This document shows, in pieces, positions 50,602-62,611 of a stretch of 64,000 bases of DNA. Both the position numbers and the translations under genes were made by a program. The notes under the pieces are model-generated. The model saw nothing but the letters and a program-made list of their open reading frames with translations. It was not told where the DNA came from and searched no databases. Origin of the DNA: Bacillus sp. B-jedd (GTDB lineage: Bacteria; Bacillota; Bacilli; Bacillales; Cytobacillaceae); the NCBI RefSeq assembly GCF_000821085.1, contig NZ_CCXR01000001.1, positions 558,001 through 622,000 of the forward strand, read 5' to 3'. Every line of letters begins with the position of its first letter. Positions within the stretch are counted from its first letter, which is position 1.

Positions 50602-51052
50602 CAAACGGATTATTCTCACTTCCCACTGCATCATTAACCAAAACACCGTCATTGATGGGGAAGCGAGGGCGCTGGGGGCAATCCCATCCGCTGTGCAATG
50701 GATTGTCGGAAAGGGGTATGGCATCCTGCAGCTGCCATGTCCTGAATTTACCTTCCTTGGATTGGACCGGCCGCCGATGACCTATGAGGAATACGACACG
50801 AAAGAGTACCGGGTACACTGCAGGAAAATCCTTGAGCCAGTGGTACAACAGGTAAAAGAATATGTGAAAAGCGGGTATATCATCGAAGGCATACTGGGCA
50901 TCCAGAGCAGTCCATCATGCGATCAAACGCGGGGAGTATTCATGGAAGAACTTCACAAGCTCTTTACTGAAAACCACCTGCCGCTAAAAACCCTCTGGTA
51001 TTTACCAAACACAGAAGATCCTGTGTTTGACGGAGAAATTCATAAGTTATAG
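50591..51052 (+). CDS. TudS-related putative desulfidase, CD3072-like
   Basis: 153 residues related to TudS thiouracil desulfidases and DUF523. Cysteines that could bind a [4Fe-4S] cluster are in SHCIINQNT, QLPCPEF and SSPSCDQTRG. TudS enzymes remove sulfur from thiolated nucleobases. The gene starts within the previous one (11-bp overlap), indicating coupled synthesis, so the S component may import the compound that this enzyme acts on. Function by family only. Confidence 0.75.
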   Translation: MPRSKRIILTSHCIINQNTVIDGEARALGAIPSAVQWIVGKGYGILQLPCPEFTFLGLDRPPMTYEEYDTKEYRVHCRKILEPVVQQVKEYVKSGYIIEGILGIQSSPSCDQTRGVFMEELHKLFTENHLPLKTLWYLPNTEDPVFDGEIHKL

Positions 51053-51056
51053 CAAC

Positions 51057-51091
51057 AACAAGACCCTATCGGCTGTCGATAGGGTCTTGTT
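51057..51091. terminator. 15-bp perfect hairpin between convergent genes
   Basis: AACAAGACCCTATCG (51057-51071) and CGATAGGGTCTTGTT (51077-51091) with a 5-nt loop. The sequence after it is T/A-rich but lacks a clean U-run. Confidence 0.7.
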
Positions 51092-51179
51092 AATTATGGT
51101 CTGTCATGGATAGTTGGATGTTGCCGCCTTTTTATGCAAAACTTCTCTAAAAGCCGCCACTAGGCAACAGCAACGTGAT

Positions 51180-52835
51180 TTACTGCGCCGGCTCCACGGC
51201 CTCTGCGAGTGCTTCGTTCAAGCCCATGATATAAGCCGACTTTTCTTCTTCACTCCATCCTAATTTATCATCCATGTACGCAGTTACCGGCTGCTTCCAC
51301 TCACGTACTATATCAATATTAAACAGTAAATCTCCCGTTCTTCGATTGAAGAAATCCACTGGAGTAACCGCCATCTCACATTCAATGGCATATATTAGCT
51401 GTGCAAAAAGAACCAGTGGGATTCCATATTCCTCTGCTTCTTCCCGATGCCGGGAAACGAGTTCGAATAGTTTAGGAACATTCGAGCCGTAAAAGGAAGC
51501 GAGCTGCATGGCCTGCTCCTCGGAAAAGCCTGCCTCAATACCGCTATTAATCTGGTTCTCAACATATTCCGCGAAATTTACCGCCCCGCCAACATGCCCG
51601 CCGGAAATCGGCAGCATATGGGTGGTACAGGGAGGGAAACTGCGCCCGCCTTCAGCAGATAATTCCTTCGCGAGCAAATCAGTGATCGTTTCCGCCATTT
51701 TGCGGTAGCCCGTCAGCTTACCGCCAGCGATCGAAATCAGGCCGGTAGGGGACTCCCAAATCTCATCTTTTCTTGAAATCTCTGAAGGGGCCTTTCCGTC
51801 CTCATGGATGAGCGGCCTCAAGCCGGCCCAGCTAGATTCAATATCCTTATCGCTAATTACCACCTCCGGAAACATATAGTGAATGGCCTCAAGAAGATAG
51901 TTTTTATCGGCATCCGTAATCTCAGGATCTGCGATATCACCGTTGTAAAACGTATCAGTAGTACCAACATACGCTTTGCCGTTTCGCGGGATGGCAAATA
52001 CCATCCGTCCGTCTGGAGTATCGAAATAGATGGCTTGTTTCAGAGGGAAAACTGTCTGATCAATGACAATATGGACGCCTTTGGATAAATGCAGCGTCTT
52101 GCCTGTCCGGGAGTTATCGACTTCCCTGACTTTATCAACCCACGGTCCGGTCGCATTGACGATTTTTTTTGCCCGGAGTTCGTATTCTTCGTTTGTCAAA
52201 AGATCCTTCACAATCACTCCGCAAATTCGCCCATCCTCATAAATGAACTTGTCGGCTTTCGAATAATTAATGGCCACCGCCCCGTTTTCAACGGCTTCCT
52301 TTAAAACTTCAATCGTCAGCCGGGCATCATCTGTGCGGTATTCGACATAATAACCGCCGCCTTTTAAGCCGGACTTTTTAATGAGCGGCTCCTTAGCAAG
52401 CGTCTCATCCGCGCTAAGCATTGTCCGGCGCTCGCCTTTCTTTACCCCGGCGAGAAAATCATAGACCTTCAGCCCGATGGAGGTGGAAAGCTTTCCGAAC
52501 GTCCCTCCTTTATGAAAAGGGAGGAGCATCCATTCCGGCTTGGTCACGTGCGGTCCGTTTTCATAGACGATCGACCGTTCATGGCCGACTTCCGAAACAA
52601 GCTTCACTTCGAATTGCTTTAAATAGCGGAGGCCCCCGTGGACCAACTTTGTCGAACGGCTGGATGTCCCGGCTGCAAAATCCTGCATTTCCACAAGCGC
52701 TACTTTCATTCCCCGGGCGGTAGCATCCAAAGCAATGCCCGCTCCGGTAATACCACCGCCAATAATCAATACATCAAACAGCTCTTCTTTTAAACTTTCC
52801 ACGATTTTATCCCGGTTAAGATTTGAAAAGGCCAT
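51180..52835 (-). CDS. glpD: Aerobic glycerol-3-phosphate dehydrogenase
   Basis: 551 residues, full length. The FAD-binding motif [19 protein letters not shown] (about 24-42) and the family segments [36 protein letters not shown] and [15 protein letters not shown] are intact. It oxidises glycerol 3-phosphate to dihydroxyacetone phosphate at the membrane and feeds electrons to menaquinone. No glpF or glpK is next to it in the window. In B. subtilis glpD is controlled by GlpP antitermination; the 200-bp upstream region has a GACACA/TGTGTC hairpin, but I cannot confirm a GlpP leader. Confidence 0.95.
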   Translation of the reverse strand: MAFSNLNRDKIVESLKEELFDVLIIGGGITGAGIALDATARGMKVALVEMQDFAAGTSSRSTKLVHGGLRYLKQFEVKLVSEVGHERSIVYENGPHVTKPEWMLLPFHKGGTFGKLSTSIGLKVYDFLAGVKKGERRTMLSADETLAKEPLIKKSGLKGGGYYVEYRTDDARLTIEVLKEAVENGAVAINYSKADKFIYEDGRICGVIVKDLLTNEEYELRAKKIVNATGPWVDKVREVDNSRTGKTLHLSKGVHIVIDQTVFPLKQAIYFDTPDGRMVFAIPRNGKAYVGTTDTFYNGDIADPEITDADKNYLLEAIHYMFPEVVISDKDIESSWAGLRPLIHEDGKAPSEISRKDEIWESPTGLISIAGGKLTGYRKMAETITDLLAKELSAEGGRSFPPCTTHMLPISGGHVGGAVNFAEYVENQINSGIEAGFSEEQAMQLASFYGSNVPKLFELVSRHREEAEEYGIPLVLFAQLIYAIECEMAVTPVDFFNRRTGDLLFNIDIVREWKQPVTAYMDDKLGWSEEEKSAYIMGLNEALAEAVEPAQ

Positions 52836-52977
52836 GGCGAAATTCCTCCCTCACGCAAAAAGATCCCAATGACACAAAAAAGATTTGATTCTGTGTCTTT
52901 CCGCTCATATTCGTACTATGTTATATATCCTATATCTCCGATAAGGAAACGTTCCGACTAAAACTGAAAGAGGGGGC

Positions 52978-53015
52978 AAAAAAAAGAAGCCGACTTATTT
53001 CAAAAAGCTGGCTTC
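52978..53015 (-). terminator. Terminator of the ilv-leu operon
   Basis: GAAGCCGACTT (52986-52996) pairs with AAGCTGGCTTC (53005-53015) with two central mismatches. A residues at 52978-52985 make the U-run on the minus strand. Confidence 0.8.
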
Positions 53016-53044
53016 CTTCCATATTTTATTGCGATATCTGCGTA

Positions 53045-54049
53045 TCATGCCATACAAGTCATCGGCCCGTCATAAGCAAGCTGCTGGATGTACCCTAGTC
53101 TGGATACATCCATGTTGCCGCCACTAACGATGATGCCGCAGTTTTTGGAGCGAATCGTGCTGCGGTGGGTGAGGAGGGCGGCAAAGGCCGCGGCTCCAGC
53201 CCCTTCGACTAATGTTTTTTTCCTTTCAAGCATGCAAACAATGGCATTGGCAATGTCGTGATCGCTGACGCTAACCATATCGTCTACATAGTGCCGGATG
53301 ATCGGCATGGTCAGCTCGCCCGGCTCCTTGACGGCAATCCCTTCCGCAATCGTTCCGGCAAACCGGCTGGAAGGGCGGTTATGGAATTGATCATGGACGA
53401 TCTTTGCCCCTTCCGCCTGGACGCCGATAATCCGGATCTTTGGCTGCAATTCCTTTGCCGCGACCGCGACGCCGCTAATCAGTCCGCCGCCTCCCACCGG
53501 AACGATGAGAGTATCGAGAAAAGGCTGCTGTTTCAGCATCTCAACGGCAATCGTTGCCTGTCCGGCCATCACATCATAATCGTCAAAAGGATGGAGGAAA
53601 TAGCTGCCCGTACGCTTTTGCTCAAGGAGCGCCGCTTCATATGCTTCCTGGAAGGAAGCGCCGGTAATGACAGTCCGCGCTCCGTAATATTCCGTTGCCT
53701 TGATTTTGGCTTCCGGCGTATTCTCGGGCATATAGATTGTGGCGGCAATTCCTCGTTTTGAAGCGGCGAAAGCCACTCCTTGGGCGTGGTTGCCAGCAGA
53801 AGCGGCAATCACGCCTTTTTGCGCTTCCTTTCCGGTCAGCCGGGACATTTTATAGCTCGCGCCGCGAATTTTAAAAGCACCTGTCTTCTGCTGATTTTCC
53901 ATTTTGAAATAGACGTTTTTTCCGGCAAGATCATTCAGGAATGTAGATGTGGTTAGCGGTGTCCGATAGACGGTACCTGCCAATTGTTCCATTGCATCGG
54001 AAATCATGTTAGTCGTTAAAGAATCCCCAAGGGGTTCACGCTCCTTCAT
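53045..54049 (-). CDS. ilvA: Threonine ammonia-lyase lacking the regulatory ACT domain
   Basis: 334 residues. The PLP lysine is Lys60 (KTGAFKIRGAS), with SAGNHAQGVA, the glycine loop PVGGGGLISG and the C-terminal SGGN. It deaminates threonine to 2-oxobutanoate, the first step to isoleucine. The length equals the catalytic domain only, like catabolic TdcB; the roughly 80-residue ACT-like tail that makes biosynthetic IlvA sensitive to isoleucine is absent. It closes the ilv-leu operon, 24 bp after leuD, so a biosynthetic role is likely. Confidence 0.9.
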   Translation of the reverse strand: MKEREPLGDSLTTNMISDAMEQLAGTVYRTPLTTSTFLNDLAGKNVYFKMENQQKTGAFKIRGASYKMSRLTGKEAQKGVIAASAGNHAQGVAFAASKRGIAATIYMPENTPEAKIKATEYYGARTVITGASFQEAYEAALLEQKRTGSYFLHPFDDYDVMAGQATIAVEMLKQQPFLDTLIVPVGGGGLISGVAVAAKELQPKIRIIGVQAEGAKIVHDQFHNRPSSRFAGTIAEGIAVKEPGELTMPIIRHYVDDMVSVSDHDIANAIVCMLERKKTLVEGAGAAAFAALLTHRSTIRSKNCGIIVSGGNMDVSRLGYIQQLAYDGPMTCMA

Positions 54050-54072
54050 TTAATAAGTTTTGCATATTGTAG

Positions 54073-54654
54073 CTACTGCCTGCTCTCAAATTCTGTAATT
54101 TTTTCTTCATATAATAAGGTGATGCCAATATCATCAAGGCCGTTGTAGAGCATTTCCTTCGAATACTCGGCGATATCGAACTGATAGGAAAACCCATCCG
54201 CATCCGTGACGGTCTGCGCTCCGAGGTCGACAGTTAAAGAAAGATTGCCAGACTCTGCTTTTTGCATGAGCGGCTGGAGTTCTTCATACGGCATTTCAAT
54301 CGCCAGGATGCCATTCTTGACGCAGTTGTTTTTGAAAATATCGGCAAAACTTGGCGCGATGACGATTTTGAAACCATAATCCAATAAAGCCCATGGCGCA
54401 TGTTCCCTTGAGGAACCACAGCCGAAATTATCTCCAGCGAGCAATATCGAGGCGCCAGTGTATTTTCCATCATGAAGAGGGAATTCCTTAATCGGATTGC
54501 CGTCATGGTCAAACCGCCAATTGTAAAACAGGAACTGCCCGAACCCTTGGCGTTCAATCCTTTTCAAAAACTGTTTCGGTATGATTTGGTCGGTGTCAAC
54601 ATTGCTGCGGTCAAGCGGAAAAGCAAGACCAGTATGGACTGTAATTGGTTCCAT
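54073..54654 (-). CDS. leuD: 3-isopropylmalate dehydratase small subunit
   Basis: 193 residues, full length. Family motifs LDRSNVDTDQIIPKQFLK, the active-site swivelling region LAGDNFGCGSSREHAPWAL and FADIFKNNCVKNGIL are present. With LeuC it isomerises 2-isopropylmalate to 3-isopropylmalate in leucine synthesis. Its start directly follows the leuC stop codon (TAAATG), so the subunits are co-translated. Confidence 0.95.
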   Translation of the reverse strand: MEPITVHTGLAFPLDRSNVDTDQIIPKQFLKRIERQGFGQFLFYNWRFDHDGNPIKEFPLHDGKYTGASILLAGDNFGCGSSREHAPWALLDYGFKIVIAPSFADIFKNNCVKNGILAIEMPYEELQPLMQKAESGNLSLTVDLGAQTVTDADGFSYQFDIAEYSKEMLYNGLDDIGITLLYEEKITEFESRQ

Positions 54655-56073
54655 TTACATGACCTCCATTGCGGCAAATTCACGGATGTCGACAAAACGG
54701 CCTTCGATTGCAGCCGCTGCCGCCATCTCAGGGCTGACAAGATGTGTGCGCGCGCCGGTACCCTGGCGGCCTTCGAAGTTCCGGTTCGATGTTGAGGCAC
54801 AGCGTTCGCCAGGAGGAACGAAGTCATCGTTCATCGCCAGGCACATACTGCAGCCGGCATCGCGCCATTCAAAGCCGGCATTTTTGAAAATGGCATCCAG
54901 CCCTTCCTGTTCAGCGGCAGCCTTCACGCTCTTTGACCCAGGCACAACAATGGCCCGGACGGAAGGCTTGACGCTTCGGCCCTGGATTACGGAAGCGGCG
55001 CGCCGCAAATCGCTTAGTCGGGAATTTGTGCACGATCCGATAAACACATGCTCAATGGTAACGGAGGAAATCGGCATTCCGCCTTCAAGGCCCATATATT
55101 CCAAAGCCCGCTCGATTTCCTGCTTTTCACTATCCGTCGCCGCCGACTCAGGCGTTGGAATCGTGGCATCAACCGGGATGCACATTCCTGGATTCGTTCC
55201 CCATGTTACCTGAGGAGCGATTTTCGAAGCATCAATTTCAATCGTGTGGTCATAAACGGCGCCTTCATCTGTCGCAAGCGCGCGCCACTTTTCAACCGCT
55301 TTGTCAAAATCAGCTCCTTGTGGTGCATATCTTCTTCCGCGAAGATAATTAAAGGTCGTCTCATCCGGAGTAATCAGGCCGGCACGCGCGCCTGCCTCAA
55401 TGGACATATTGCAGACGGTCATTCTTTCTTCCATGGAAAGGGAGCGGATGGCTTCGCCTGTATATTCAATTACATAGCCGGTGCCAAACCGGACGCCATT
55501 TTGCGCGATGATCGCTAAAATCAAGTCCTTCGCGGTCACGCCAAAGCCAAGACTGCCATTTACTTTGATATTCAGCGTCTTCGGGCGCTGCTGCCAAAGG
55601 GTCTGGGTTGCGAGGACATGTTCGACTTCACTAGTACCAATCCCGAAGGCAAGTGCCCCAAACGCACCGTGGGTGGAAGTGTGGCTGTCTCCGCAAACAA
55701 TCGTTTTACCCGGCTGGGTTAACCCGAGTTCAGGGCCGATGACGTGAACAATCCCATTATCGGGATGCGCGATATCCGCGAGCGGAATATTGAACTCGCT
55801 GCAATTTTGCTTTAATGTATCGATTTGTTTCCTGGAAATTACATCTTTAATAACTGACTGATTTTTCGTCGGGACATTATGGTCCATTGTCGCAAAAGTA
55901 AGATCCGGCCTGCGGACAGGGCGTCCATTCATCCTTAGCCCTTCAAATGCCTGCGGCGAGGTGACTTCGTGGACAAGATGCAGGTCGATATAGAGGAGAT
56001 CCGGCCTGCCTTCTTCCTGGTGGACAACGTGAGAATCCCAAATTTTTTCGATGATTGTTTTGGCAGTACTCAT
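54655..56073 (-). CDS. leuC: 3-isopropylmalate dehydratase large subunit
   Basis: 472 residues, full length. The [4Fe-4S] cluster cysteines lie in [14 protein letters not shown] and [11 protein letters not shown], with [14 protein letters not shown] upstream. It forms the catalytic half of isopropylmalate isomerase. The ATG at 56073 is chosen because AAGGAGG lies 7 bp upstream; an in-frame TTG at 56079 lies between the site and the ATG. leuB ends 16 bp upstream. Confidence 0.95.
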   Translation of the reverse strand: MSTAKTIIEKIWDSHVVHQEEGRPDLLYIDLHLVHEVTSPQAFEGLRMNGRPVRRPDLTFATMDHNVPTKNQSVIKDVISRKQIDTLKQNCSEFNIPLADIAHPDNGIVHVIGPELGLTQPGKTIVCGDSHTSTHGAFGALAFGIGTSEVEHVLATQTLWQQRPKTLNIKVNGSLGFGVTAKDLILAIIAQNGVRFGTGYVIEYTGEAIRSLSMEERMTVCNMSIEAGARAGLITPDETTFNYLRGRRYAPQGADFDKAVEKWRALATDEGAVYDHTIEIDASKIAPQVTWGTNPGMCIPVDATIPTPESAATDSEKQEIERALEYMGLEGGMPISSVTIEHVFIGSCTNSRLSDLRRAASVIQGRSVKPSVRAIVVPGSKSVKAAAEQEGLDAIFKNAGFEWRDAGCSMCLAMNDDFVPPGERCASTSNRNFEGRQGTGARTHLVSPEMAAAAAIEGRFVDIREFAAMEVM

Positions 56074-56089
56074 GGTCAAACCTCCTTCA

Positions 56090-57196
56090 TTAAGCGTAGC
56101 AATCCATAATGCAGTTTGCTGTATTTCTTGTTTTAATCGATTCGATGATTAGTGCCGTCATTTCAGCAGTCCCAACCTTTTTGCCGGATTCGGTTTTTAA
56201 ATCAGCGGTATGGAATCCCGCATTCAGGATCGACTCGACTGTTTCTTCGATTACATCGGCTTCTTCTGCCAAGTGGAAGGAATGCCTCAGCATCATAGCT
56301 GCGGAAAGAACCATCGCAACCGGATTGGCAATTCCTTTCCCCGCGATATCCGGCGCAGAGCCATGGACCGGTTCATAAAGGCCGAAACCGTCTTCCCTCA
56401 GGCTGGCAGAAGGAAGCATTCCGAGCGACCCTGTCAGGACAGAGGCTTCATCGCTTAAAATATCTCCAAACATGTTCTCGGTCACGATGACATCAAACTG
56501 AGACGGGTTCGTAATCAGCTTCATGGCCGCAGCATCAACCAGCACATGCTCTACTTTTACATCGGGAAAGTCCTGTTTTTTCTCTTCAACGATCTCCCGC
56601 CAAAGCTTGCTTGATTCAAGTACATTCGCTTTATCGACAGAAGTCAGATGCTTACGGCGCTGCTGCGCGCATTCGAAAGCCTTCTCGACAATCCGTTCAA
56701 TCTCAGACCTGCTGTAAAAGAGGGTGTCGACAACGACCTGGCCGTTATCGCGCCGCTCGCTCGGAGTACCGAAATAAAGCCCGCCAGTCAGCTCCCTGAC
56801 AATAAGAAGGTCGCTTCCTTTCACGACTTCTTCTTTTAAAGGAGAGGAGTGAAGCAGTTTTTCAAAACCTTTTATTGGACGCAGGTTTGCAAAGAGGCCG
56901 AGTTCCTTCCTAATCCCAAGTAGGCCTCGTTCCGGCCTGAGGTGGGAAGGATTATTGTCCCACTTCGGGCCGCCGACAGCCCCGAGCAGCACGGCGTCAG
57001 CTCTTTTGCAGGCCGCGGCTGTTTCAGGGGGAAGGGGATTCCCGTGTCTGTCAATCGCAACGCCACCGATATCATGGCTTTCAAAGCTGAAGGAGTGGCC
57101 GAATTCCTCGGCGATTGTCGTTAAGACGGCCTTTGCTGATTCCATTACTTCTTTTCCAATTCCGTCACCTGGCAGCATGACAATATGTTTTTTCAC
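56090..57196 (-). CDS. leuB: 3-isopropylmalate dehydrogenase
   Basis: 368 residues, full length. Motifs [44 protein letters not shown] and [11 protein letters not shown]...[20 protein letters not shown] are intact. It oxidises and decarboxylates 3-isopropylmalate to 4-methyl-2-oxopentanoate with NAD. The start is GTG at 57196, with AAGGAGG just upstream; the open frame to 57235 is not needed. Confidence 0.95.
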   Translation of the reverse strand: MKKHIVMLPGDGIGKEVMESAKAVLTTIAEEFGHSFSFESHDIGGVAIDRHGNPLPPETAAACKRADAVLLGAVGGPKWDNNPSHLRPERGLLGIRKELGLFANLRPIKGFEKLLHSSPLKEEVVKGSDLLIVRELTGGLYFGTPSERRDNGQVVVDTLFYSRSEIERIVEKAFECAQQRRKHLTSVDKANVLESSKLWREIVEEKKQDFPDVKVEHVLVDAAAMKLITNPSQFDVIVTENMFGDILSDEASVLTGSLGMLPSASLREDGFGLYEPVHGSAPDIAGKGIANPVAMVLSAAMMLRHSFHLAEEADVIEETVESILNAGFHTADLKTESGKKVGTAEMTALIIESIKTRNTANCIMDCYA

Positions 57197-57262
57197 GGCA
57201 TTGGCCTCCTTGGTTTTTATGGATGGAAGCTGCACTATAAACCGATGGCAGCTTCGAATGTT

Positions 57263-58810
57263 TTAACTGTTGGCAGTTTGCAAAACTTTTGTATTCTGGC
57301 TGTAAAAAACGCGGTTCACAGCATTCAAAAAGGCGATTGCCGATGCTTCAAGGACATCTTGCGAGGAGCCGCGCCCGCTTACCTTGACATCATTGACAGT
57401 CATTTTCACATGGACCTCTGCCAAGGCGTCCCGGCCCTGGCCGACAGAGCTCAGTTGATACTTGGCCAGATGGATATCTTCTTTAATAAGTGCTTCAAGT
57501 GTGTTATACAGGGCTTCGACAGGACCTTTTCCTGTTCTAGCTGTCTCAACCCGGATCCCTTCAGGAGTTGTGAGCGCGATAGTTGCTGTCGGGAGGTTCA
57601 TGGAACCTGACTGCACCTGGTACGCCAGCAATTCGTACTTCTTCACATCGGAAACTGAGGTCTGGATATCGGTTAAAATCGTGAATAAATCTTCGTCCGT
57701 GACTTCTTTTTTGCGGTCAGTCAGCAGTTTGAATTGCTTAAAAGCTTCATCTGCTTTTTCATCTTCAAGCGAAAATCCAAGTTGATGGATTTTATCCTTG
57801 AACGCATGGCGTCCGGAATGCTTCCCGAGGACAAGCTCATTCGATTCAATTCCGACCATGGATGGATCAATAATTTCGTATGTTTGCGGGTGCTTGAGAA
57901 CACCGTCCTGATGAATGCCCGATTCATGGGCAAAAGCATTCTGTCCCACTACTGCTTTATTTGGAGCAATCGTCATGCCAGTCAGCTTCCGGACTAGATC
58001 GCTTGTGCGCTTGATTTCTTTTAAGTTGAGGCTCGTTGAATAAGGATATTGGTCACGCCGGATGGCGAGGGCAATAGCGAACTCTTCAAGAGCGGCGTTG
58101 CCTGCCCGTTCCCCAATTCCATTAATAGTTCCTTCCACCTGTGTCGCCCCGTTTTCAATGGCGGCTATTGTATTGGCAACAGCGAGGCCAAGATCATCGT
58201 GGCAATGGGCGGACAGAACCGCTTTATGAATGTTCGGAACATGCTCTTTCACATAACGGAACATTCGGCCATATTCCTCAGGTGTCGCATAGCCGACTGT
58301 GTCTGGAAGATTGATGACGGTCGCTCCGGCATCAATCACTTTTTCAATGATCTGGGCAAGAAAACCGAGGTCGGAACGCGATGCATCCTCTGCCGACCAT
58401 TCAACCACCGGGAACTTCTCCCTTGCATAACGGACCATTTCGGAAGCGAGCTGAATGACCTGTTCAGGTGATTTTTTCAGCTTATACGTCATGTGGATTG
58501 GGGAAGTAGCCAGGAACATATGGAGGCGAGGGGCCTCAGCTTCCTTCAATGCCTCCCAGGTAATATCGATATCCGATTTTGTAGCCCGCGCCAGGCTGGC
58601 AATCGATACATTCCTGACTGTCCGGGCAATCGTCCTGACTGCATCAAAGTCACCCTGTGAAGAAGCGGGAAAACCGGCCTCCATCACATTCACGCCAAAC
58701 TTCTCCAGCTGCCTGGCAATCTCCAGCTTCTCCAGCTGATTTAAATTAACGCCCGGAGATTGCTCTCCATCACGCAGTGTCGTATCGAAAATGTGAATGC
58801 TCTGCACCAT
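57263..58810 (-). CDS. leuA: 2-isopropylmalate synthase
   Basis: 515 residues, full length. The catalytic TIM barrel has [18 protein letters not shown] (residues 7-24), the metal-binding [13 protein letters not shown] and the glycine-rich [15 protein letters not shown]-terminal regulatory domain (about 390-515) senses leucine. It condenses 2-oxoisovalerate with acetyl-CoA, the first committed step of leucine synthesis. It is separated from ilvC by a 97-bp gap with a hairpin. Confidence 0.96.
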   Translation of the reverse strand: MVQSIHIFDTTLRDGEQSPGVNLNQLEKLEIARQLEKFGVNVMEAGFPASSQGDFDAVRTIARTVRNVSIASLARATKSDIDITWEALKEAEAPRLHMFLATSPIHMTYKLKKSPEQVIQLASEMVRYAREKFPVVEWSAEDASRSDLGFLAQIIEKVIDAGATVINLPDTVGYATPEEYGRMFRYVKEHVPNIHKAVLSAHCHDDLGLAVANTIAAIENGATQVEGTINGIGERAGNAALEEFAIALAIRRDQYPYSTSLNLKEIKRTSDLVRKLTGMTIAPNKAVVGQNAFAHESGIHQDGVLKHPQTYEIIDPSMVGIESNELVLGKHSGRHAFKDKIHQLGFSLEDEKADEAFKQFKLLTDRKKEVTDEDLFTILTDIQTSVSDVKKYELLAYQVQSGSMNLPTATIALTTPEGIRVETARTGKGPVEALYNTLEALIKEDIHLAKYQLSSVGQGRDALAEVHVKMTVNDVKVSGRGSSQDVLEASAIAFLNAVNRVFYSQNTKVLQTANS

Positions 58811-58832
58811 TTGAATTCCCTTCCTTCATTTT

Positions 58833-58878
58833 TTGTCGGCCCCAATCCCTTTGATAGCAGGGAAGGGGGCCAGGATTT
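58833..58878 (-). other. Stable hairpin between ilvC and leuA
   Basis: On the plus strand GGCCCC (58838-58843) pairs with GGGGCC (58866-58871), with CCCT/AGGG inside. On the minus strand it sits at the 3' end of ilvC and lacks a proper U-run. In B. subtilis the ilv-leu transcript is processed in this region, leaving a stable ilvC-end fragment; this hairpin could do the same. Confidence 0.6.
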
Positions 58879-58907
58879 TAATTTTGTTAATCTGCTCGGA
58901 CTTGTGA

Positions 58908-60473
<1,566 letters not shown>

Positions 60474-60477
<4 letters not shown>

Positions 60478-62198
60478 GGTTTCACCCCTATCATTTCATG
60501 CAATCCCTTGCCCGGCGCGATCATCGGATAGACGTTTTCCGTCAGGACAACCCGGCAATCAATGACAACAGGACCCTCATATGCCAAAGCTTCAGGCAAA
60601 ATCCTCATCAGTTCTTCCTTCGTTTGGATTTTCACTCCCCGGATGGAATAGCTATCCGCCAATTTGACAAAATCGGGCTGGACAGGGAGGAGGGATTCGG
60701 AATAGCGTTCGTCGTAAAATTCCTCTTGCCATTGGCGAACCATGCCCAGGGCTCCGTTGTTGACAATAATGACCTTGACAGGAAGGTTCTTTTCCTGAAG
60801 GACCCCAAGTTCCTGAAGTGTCATCTGGAATCCGCCGTCCCCAACAAATGCGATGACGGTTTTATCCGGCGCGGCAAGCTGGGCGCCAATCGCAGCCGGG
60901 AAGCCGAAGCCCATCGTCCCTAGCCCACCGGAGGTAACCCAATGGTCCGGATTATCCAACGTGTAATGCTGGGCGGCCCACATTTGGTGCTGGCCGACAT
61001 CAGTGGTCACAATCGCTTCACCGCCCGAGGCGCGGTAAACAGCCTGAATGACCTCCTGTGCGCTGAGCGCCTGCCCATAATCTTCGTTCCAAAGAGGGTA
61101 TGCCTGCTTGTTTTCCGCCAGCTTTTTCAACCAGTCTTCATGATGCGTAACTTCAAATGCTTGTTTCAATATTTCCGTCAATGCCTCGCGGGCGTCGGCG
61201 ACGATTGGGATGCTAGTCGGAACGTTCTTGCCTATTTCCGCAGGATCAATATCGATATGGGCCACTTTCGCGTTAGGAGCAAAATGTTTCAGATTGCCTG
61301 TCAGGCGGTCATCGAAACGGGCTCCGATGTTAACGAGCAAATCGCATTCATACAACGCCATGTTCGCGGCGTATGTACCGTGCATCCCAGCCATTCCAAG
61401 AGATAATTCATGATTGCCGGGGAAACTGCCGAGACCGAGCAAGGTGGTCGTGACCGGAAGCTGGTGCCTTTCGGCCAGTTCCCTCAATTCAACAGTTGCC
61501 CTGCCGTGCAGAATGCCCGCGCCAGCCAGGATGACCGGACGCTTCGCTCTGGATAAGGCATCTGCCAGCTTATTGATTTGGAGTGGATTCGGCCTTGTTG
61601 TCGGCTGGTATCCCGGCAAGTGGAAGGCTGTATTCATTTCGTTTGAATAGACAGGATTGGCGGAAATATCCTTGGGCATATCAATGACAACCGGGCCTGG
61701 CCTGCCTGTTGTGGCAATATGGAAAGCCTCTTTGATAATCCTTGGCAATTCGGCAATTGAACGGACCTGGTAGTTGTGCTTCGTAATCGGAGTAGTAATC
61801 CCGATAATGTCGGCTTCCTGGAATGCATCGGTTCCAATGACGCCTGTCGCGACCTGGCCTGTAAAAATGACGAGCGGCAGGGAATCCATCATGGCATCCG
61901 CGATTCCGGTAATAAGGTTTGTTGCGCCCGGGCCGGATGTCGCGATCACGACGCCGGGCTTTCCGGTCACGCGGGCATATCCTTCAGCCGCGTGGATAGA
62001 GCCCTGTTCATGCCTGAATAGCAGGTGTTTAATTTGGTCCCTGGCCCGATAGATGGCATCGTAAATGGGGAGTACCGCCCCTCCCGGATATCCAAAGATC
62101 GTATCGACGCCCTCGCTCACTAATGATTCAATTAGGACATCGGCACCCGTTTTTGGTGTGACAGCCCGCTCCATGGCCGGCATTGCTTCCACTTTCAC
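60474..62198 (-). CDS. ilvB: Acetolactate synthase large (catalytic) subunit
   Basis: 574 residues, full length. The catalytic Glu lies in [17 protein letters not shown], the TPP site in [14 protein letters not shown]...[11 protein letters not shown], and the FAD/substrate region in [20 protein letters not shown]. It makes acetolactate from pyruvate for valine and leucine and acetohydroxybutyrate for isoleucine. The start is GTG at 62198, with TGGAGGG upstream; the frame is open further but runs into the T-box leader. It is the first gene after the T-box. Confidence 0.95.
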
Positions 62199-62281
62199 GT
62201 TGAAATCCCTCCAGTTTTTACTTATTTTTTTCTTTGCTTTTTTCCACTCAGGGGACATCAGGCTTTTATGCTTTAGCAAAT

Positions 62282-62600
62282 AAAAAAGCCTTTTCTCCCG
62301 CGAAACTCCTGCCGTTTTGTTAACAGCTGGATTTTCGGGGAGAAAAGGCATTGATCTTTTCTCGGTACCACCCGGATTCACAGCAGTCTTGCAACTGCTG
62401 CCTCATGAAGCGGAAAAGGGCTCCGCTCCGTTTTTGTAACAGGTGCTGAAAAACACCCGGCTAAGCCTAGTTGGGATGGCCCGTTCAGCTTAACACTCAG
62501 GGAGGATGTCGGAATAAGCGGTATTTCCGGGCTTCCACCATCCCCGGCTCTCTGTGAATACCGAACTCTCATTCCTTTATTCCCGTCATCGATTTCGTGA
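62282..62600 (-). promoter_or_regulatory. T-box riboswitch, specifier probably ATC (Ile)
   Basis: On the minus strand stem I contains GGAAT/ATTCC and CGGTATT/AATACCG with an AGAGAGCC-type apical region. The T-box core CCGGGTGGTACCG lies at 62375-62363. A terminator follows: GCCTTTTCTCCCCG (62349-62336) pairs with CGGGAGAAAAGGC (62300-62288), then six T residues. The loop after ATTCC reads GACATCC, placing ATC at 62507-62505 as specifier; CTC (Leu) follows at 62504-62502. Uncharged tRNA would prevent termination and turn on ilvB onward. It begins only about 12 bp after the ilvD stop codon. Confidence 0.92.
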
Positions 62601-62611
62601 TATACGATTCT

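Noticed and set aside
52836..52960. GlpP antitermination leader before glpD
   Set aside because: A GACACA/TGTGTC pairing exists, but the U-run falls inside the loop and I could not assign a convincing terminator/antiterminator pair.
54581..55213. Plus-strand frames of 150-210 codons opposite leuC, leuA and ilvB
   Set aside because: They are antisense shadows of strongly conserved genes and lack ribosome binding sites.
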